Source: Phycisphaerales bacterium
GTDB taxonomy: Bacteria > Planctomycetota > Phycisphaerae > Phycisphaerales > UBA1924
Length of the DNA stretch: 64,000 nt
Assembly (NCBI GenBank): GCA_020849615.1
Contig: JADLFW010000013.1
Location: 124,001 to 188,000, forward strand
Reading direction: 5' to 3'
Shown here: one piece after another, positions 58,577 through 64,000 of the stretch
Position numbering within the stretch: position 1 is the first letter of the stretch
How the letters are laid out: each line of letters begins with the position of its first letter
Notes under the pieces: generated by a model
Database searches by the model: none
What the model saw: only the letters and a program-made list of their open reading frames with translations
What the model was told of the DNA's origin: nothing
Made by a program: the position numbers and the translations under genes

Positions 58577-59032
58577 ATGCGGTGCGGGCGACGGATTTGG
58601 GTGGCCGGCGGCCTTGCGGTCGCGCTGGCCGCGCTGCCGGGCTGCTCGTTGGCCATCCAGGGCGCGACCGACGACCCGTCCGCGGTGCTGTGCCGATCCG
58701 GGGTGACCCGAGCCCAGGTAGAGAAGCGGCTCGGCCCACCCGTCAAGATCGAGGATGGCTCGGGCAGCGACACACTCTGCGATTACGAGTTCACCTACAA
58801 GCCGGGCGACGCCTTCGCCCTCGACCGCAGACTCCGATGGTCGGGTGGGGTGGATGTCATGGCTTTCCGCTCGCTCATGGAACCGGTCATGACCGCCGCG
58901 GCCCTCGTCGACAAGCACAACGACCGCCTGCCGGGCCGGGCTACGGTGGCCTACGACCACGACAACCTCGTCCGGTGGTGGTTCGTCATGCACAACGGCG
59001 AGATCGATCAACCGAAGAAGCCGACGCACTGA
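58577..59032 (+). CDS. Small lipoprotein, BamE/OmlA-like
   Basis: The 151-residue protein starts at ATG 58577 and has a lipobox (ALPGCS) with Cys23. The mature part begins with a segment like the BamE/SmpA/OmlA fold: GVTRAQVEKRLGPPVKIED, then CDYEFTYKPGDAF and WFVMHNGEI. Those domains help outer-membrane assembly or modulate other envelope proteins. I cannot name a partner. It is divergent from uvrA (118 bp between starts). Confidence 0.68.
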   Translation: MRCGRRIWVAGGLAVALAALPGCSLAIQGATDDPSAVLCRSGVTRAQVEKRLGPPVKIEDGSGSDTLCDYEFTYKPGDAFALDRRLRWSGGVDVMAFRSLMEPVMTAAALVDKHNDRLPGRATVAYDHDNLVRWWFVMHNGEIDQPKKPTH

Positions 59033-59053
59033 ACAGCGCGATGTGCCCGGATG

Positions 59054-59263
59054 TTACTTCGCGCCCGGGGATTCCGGCGCTGCCGGCACGCCGGGCACCT
59101 GCTTCGTGTCCCGCTCCGCCTCGGCCCGGGCTGCCTGCTGCTGCCGCGCCACCTGCGCCTGCCGGCCCTGGAAGTAGATCCCCACCAGCACGCACCCCAG
59201 CGCGAGCCCCGCGAGGTAGTACCCCAGCCGGCGCATCATCCTGTCCCGGTCTGATTGCATCAC
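59054..59263 (-). CDS. Small single-helix membrane protein
   Basis: A 69-residue protein with one membrane helix (LGYYLAGLALGCVLVGIYF) followed by a charged tail of Gln/Ala/Arg (ARQQQAARAEAERD). No family recognised. It lies between the BamE-like gene and uvrB and is on the uvrA/uvrB strand; the stop lies 21 bp from the convergent lipoprotein gene. The length and hydrophobic pattern are those of a real gene, but evidence is modest. Confidence 0.55.
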   Translation of the reverse strand: MMQSDRDRMMRRLGYYLAGLALGCVLVGIYFQGRQAQVARQQQAARAEAERDTKQVPGVPAAPESPGAK

Positions 59264-59357
59264 GCGGCGGTGCCTTTCCCTATGTGTGGAATCGTTCCGC
59301 GACCGGCCCTCACGCTACCCGCCGGGCCGCGAACGGTCCAGCAGAATCCGGGCCCGA

Positions 59358-61592
<2,235 letters not shown>

Positions 61593-61637
61593 GGGCGATC
61601 ATAGAAGTGCCGCTCCGGCCCCGGCTTCCGCGCGCTC

Positions 61638-62555
61638 TCAGAATGGAACCCAGCGCAGCCAGATCGCATCGGGCAGCGCCGCGCCGATCCACCCTAGCAC
61701 GAACGGCGTCAGCATCAGCAGCCCGATCAATGCCGCGAGCCCGCCGCGCAGCGCCGCCGCCAGGAAGCGGCGCCATCCTCCGGCCGTGCTCCCGCCCGGC
61801 GCCGCGCCGCACTCGGGACACATCGCACTTTCGCTCACGCGCGGGTACCCGCAGCCGGCGCACCGGTCCCGGGCGCCCCGGCCCGCCTCCGTTCTGTACA
61901 TCCGCGCGATGAGCCAGGCCGCAACCGCCGCATCCAGCAGCACACACCCCGCGATGATCCCTCCCCGCGCGAACGGGCCCGTCGCCGGAACAGAAGCGCC
62001 ATCCGCGATGGTGTTGCCCGTCGCCGGATCCACCACCGAGACCGCCGCGATGGCTGCACGCTCCACCGCTCCCGCAAACGTCCACATGATCTGGCCCAGC
62101 CACGGGATGGCCATCCCGATGAGCGCAGAGATCGTCAGCACGCGGGCCCAGCGCCCCAGCCCCGGCGCCGCATCGGCCGGGCCGGAGCTCCGCACCCGCA
62201 CCGCCGCCGCAAGGAACACCGCGAGGTGAAGCAACCAGTACACCTGCGCATTGGCCAGCGCATCGCACTGGATCATCGACCACACGCCGGCGCCCGGGCC
62301 CAGCGACCGGAACCCCGCGGGATACGCCGGGAACGGACCCTCACCCCACACCGCGCGGCTCGCCGGCAGCCAGGGCTGCACCGCCTCGCCCGCCCACCGG
62401 ATCGGCTGCTGCGCCCGCGCCAGCCACAGCAGCCCTTGCCCCTCAGCGGAAACCACCGCCAGGGCCAGCGCCGCCCCGATGGAACCGGAAACCAGCACCG
62501 CCGCCCGCAGCCGCGAACCGCTCTCCGCCTCCGCCGACCCGCACGCGCTGAACAT
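61638..62555 (-). CDS. Multi-helix membrane protein with a zinc ribbon
   Basis: The 305-residue protein has six or more hydrophobic helices (ALALAVVSAEGQGLLWLARA, WLLHLAVFLAAAVRV, LTISALIGMAIPWLGQIMWT, GGIIAGCVLLDAAVAAWLIA, LAALIGLLMLTPFVLGWIGA) and, near residue 240, a zinc-ribbon CAGCGYPRVSESAMCPECGA. No known family. It begins 8 bp after the stop of the next gene upstream, the Cys-rich secreted protein, so they are co-transcribed. The ribbon is probably on the cytoplasmic side. Confidence 0.72.
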   Translation of the reverse strand: MFSACGSAEAESGSRLRAAVLVSGSIGAALALAVVSAEGQGLLWLARAQQPIRWAGEAVQPWLPASRAVWGEGPFPAYPAGFRSLGPGAGVWSMIQCDALANAQVYWLLHLAVFLAAAVRVRSSGPADAAPGLGRWARVLTISALIGMAIPWLGQIMWTFAGAVERAAIAAVSVVDPATGNTIADGASVPATGPFARGGIIAGCVLLDAAVAAWLIARMYRTEAGRGARDRCAGCGYPRVSESAMCPECGAAPGGSTAGGWRRFLAAALRGGLAALIGLLMLTPFVLGWIGAALPDAIWLRWVPF

Positions 62556-62563
62556 CGGTGACC

Positions 62564-63514
62564 TCACTCTCCGGGAACGAATGACCAGGTGCTGGGCCCG
62601 GCCGGGCACGGGTCGCTCGCCAGCACATCCTCCGCCCCGACCTGCCGGCCCGTCTCCGTCCCCGTCGCCGCGCAGTTCCCGCACAATATCGGATACTTGC
62701 CCTTCTTGGTGAAGGCCCGGGTGGCGGGCCGGGAGTAGCGGCAGGTCTTGCGATCTCCGACCGTCGTCGAAGAGGTCAGCGTCCACGCGCCGGTGCCCGT
62801 CGCGGCGCTTTCGCCATAATCCGTCTTGCACTTGCACGGCCACGCGCACCCCGAGTGCGTCAGCGTTGTCTGGCCGAACAGGTCCAGCTCGCTCTCCTCC
62901 AGCAGCCCGTTGAGCACACCCTCCAGCGCATTGTCCGTCCCCTCGCCATAGCACGGGCCGGAGGTCTGCACCGAGAGCTGCGAAATCCAGGGCGCCACCT
63001 CCCAGCCCATCGTCTCCAGCAGCTCGACGAGGTTCTCCGGCGAGGCCGAGCCCGCCACCACGAGCGTCAGGGGGTCGTTCACCAGCAGCCCGTGCTCCAG
63101 GTACGCGGGAACCAGGTCGCCGCCGATCACCCCGGGCGCGATGCACATGGCCACATCCGGATCCTCCGCCAGCAGCATGCCGTCGGCGTGCTGCGCCCGC
63201 AGCCACGCCACGGCATCGTGCAGAGATGCATCGGTCCACGCCGCGCACGCCCACCCGCCGTCGGGCCGACGCTCGTGCCAAACCATCCGCAGGTTGTTGC
63301 CGGCGGCCTGCTCTTCGGGAAGCCACGACAGAAACCCCGCAAGCTCCTCGCCGGTGACAGCGGCGGCGAAGATCCAGCCCTCAATCTCGAAGCGCACGTG
63401 CGCCGCGATCGGTTCATCGTTCACCCTGCCCATCGCGGGACTCGCCCTGACCCCGGCACCCGTCAAAGCAAGGCCGAGCCATAACGCAAGAAGCGCACGC
63501 GCTGACTTGTTCAT
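62564..63514 (-). CDS. Secreted Cys-rich protein of unknown function
   Basis: Start 63514 follows GAGGGGG. The 316-residue protein has a signal peptide (SARALLALWLGLALTGAGVR) and a globular alpha/beta body (VRFEIEGWIFAAAVTGEELA, AWLRAQHADGMLLAEDPDVA, LVNDPLTLVVAGSASPENLV), then a Cys-rich end (SGCAWPCKCKTDYG, DRKTCRYSRP, YPILCGNCAATGTE). The cysteines may form disulfides or bind metal outside the cell. It is in an operon with the zinc-ribbon membrane protein. Confidence 0.72.
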   Translation of the reverse strand: MNKSARALLALWLGLALTGAGVRASPAMGRVNDEPIAAHVRFEIEGWIFAAAVTGEELAGFLSWLPEEQAAGNNLRMVWHERRPDGGWACAAWTDASLHDAVAWLRAQHADGMLLAEDPDVAMCIAPGVIGGDLVPAYLEHGLLVNDPLTLVVAGSASPENLVELLETMGWEVAPWISQLSVQTSGPCYGEGTDNALEGVLNGLLEESELDLFGQTTLTHSGCAWPCKCKTDYGESAATGTGAWTLTSSTTVGDRKTCRYSRPATRAFTKKGKYPILCGNCAATGTETGRQVGAEDVLASDPCPAGPSTWSFVPGE

Positions 63515-63877
63515 CGCCGCCCCCTCATCCCCGATGAACGCCGCCGTTCAGGCCCCATCATGAGGCCCTATCGGCCGGAACGCAAGTGGAAATCCCTGTT
63601 GCGTAATATCAATTGCAAATTCCACAATAATGTGGTACTGCCGACAGGCGATGGTTGCGAACGTATCGCGAACGCACGTCGATGCAACTGATATGAGGTG
63701 CGTTGAACAGCGCAACCCGGTCATTGAAGTTGCGAGGTCGGAACCCGACGTGAATGCAGCCGCGGCCAGACGGATGCCGTTGGGTGGCCCGGCTTTCCGA
63801 GCCGGGCGAAGAAACACAGACGGAAATGCACGGTTCGGAGGACCGTGCCACCCCGGAATCGATCCATCAAACACGAC
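63515..63877. other. AT-richer intergenic region with operator-like dyads
   Basis: Between the Cys-rich secreted gene start and the 3' end of the last gene. It contains a dyad CCACA ATAA TGTGG at 63622-63635, a direct repeat GCGAACG at 63657 and 63668 (11-bp pitch), and an 8-bp stem GCCCGGCT/AGCCGGGC at 63787-63807 that may end the partial gene's transcript or act as a hairpin. No gene seen. Confidence 0.45.
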
Positions 63878-64000
63878 CTAGTCCACCTGGTGCGCCGTCA
63901 GGAACAGCGATTTCTCCAGGGATGCGAAAAAGTTCTGGTACGGGCCCGGCTCCTCGATCGCGTGCAGAGCGTGCTGGGCGCTGGCCCGGACCAGCAGCTG
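63878..64000 (-). CDS. 3' end of an unidentified gene (partial)
   Basis: The last 40 codons of a minus-strand gene that enters from beyond 64000, ending QNFFASLEKSLFLTAHQVD then TAG. The codon usage fits neighbouring genes (including an EPGP segment built on GGGCCC), but the family is not recognisable from this piece. Confidence 0.5.
   Translation of the reverse strand, partial: QLLVRASAQHALHAIEEPGPYQNFFASLEKSLFLTAHQVD

Overview
The window is very GC-rich, densely packed bacterial DNA. Three secreted proteins end in a Pro-Ala-Pro / hydrophobic helix / RRRR sorting tail, one ends in paired dockerin-like repeats, two adjacent Ser/Thr kinases carry TPR tails, and DUF1573, FIST and PH-domain proteins are present. 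Together these suggest a planctomycete, most likely of the Phycisphaerae. That placement is inferred from family content; there is no rRNA in the window. I found about 57 protein genes and no tRNA, rRNA, CRISPR array, IS element or prophage. It reads as ordinary chromosome with many single genes and short operons.

Layout. 1-9 kb: the 3' end of a shortened SecA-like ATPase, two tandem PAP-tailed secreted paralogues, an M24 peptidase, accB and accC (biotin carboxyl carrier and biotin carboxylase) split by a decayed four-helix-bundle ORF, a peptide-binding protein, a lone nuoB and a third PAP-tailed protein. 9-20 kb: fructosamine-kinase-like protein, a sulfotransferase fused to a membrane domain, two tandem kinase-TPR receptors, dnaK. 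20-30 kb: an orphan, a DUF429-ComB fusion, two PH-domain membrane proteins, rdgB, a PfkB kinase, an ankyrin protein, an ALDH7-type dehydrogenase, an rpiA-like gene lacking its catalytic Glu, an fRMsr-type GAF protein overlapping rpsR, and a dockerin-tailed protein. 30-42 kb: K+ channel, a DUF1573-rhodanese-MauE envelope operon, tRNA-dihydrouridine synthase, methyltransferase, a beta-propeller/esterase pair, an unknown protein next to fumarylacetoacetase, and a FIST protein. 42-55 kb: envelope protein, TolC-like lipoprotein, Sua5, DinB-like protein with a histone-H1-like tail, isocitrate dehydrogenase, RIC iron-sulfur repair protein, MacB-like permease, and a lipoprotein/ECF sigma/anti-sigma operon. 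55-64 kb: uvrA and uvrB on the same strand with two small genes between, two membrane/secreted unknowns, and the 3' end of one more gene.

The most interesting signals are: (1) short tandem arrays of 7-9 bp units, usually 3-5 copies, in gaps between genes. One of these families (four heptamers ending TGCC) also sits in frame inside uvrB, where it coincides with an extra segment in the protein. (2) The RpiA-like protein with Gln where the family has its catalytic Glu. (3) The DUF1573-rhodanese-MauE operon as a candidate envelope redox/sulfur module. (4) The DUF429-ComB fusion. (5) An uncharacterised, probably TIM-barrel, protein tied to fumarylacetoacetase. (6) A window-wide habit of using GCC for Ala and CCC for Pro next to CGG Arg, which builds GGCCCGG/CCGGGCC words on both strands.
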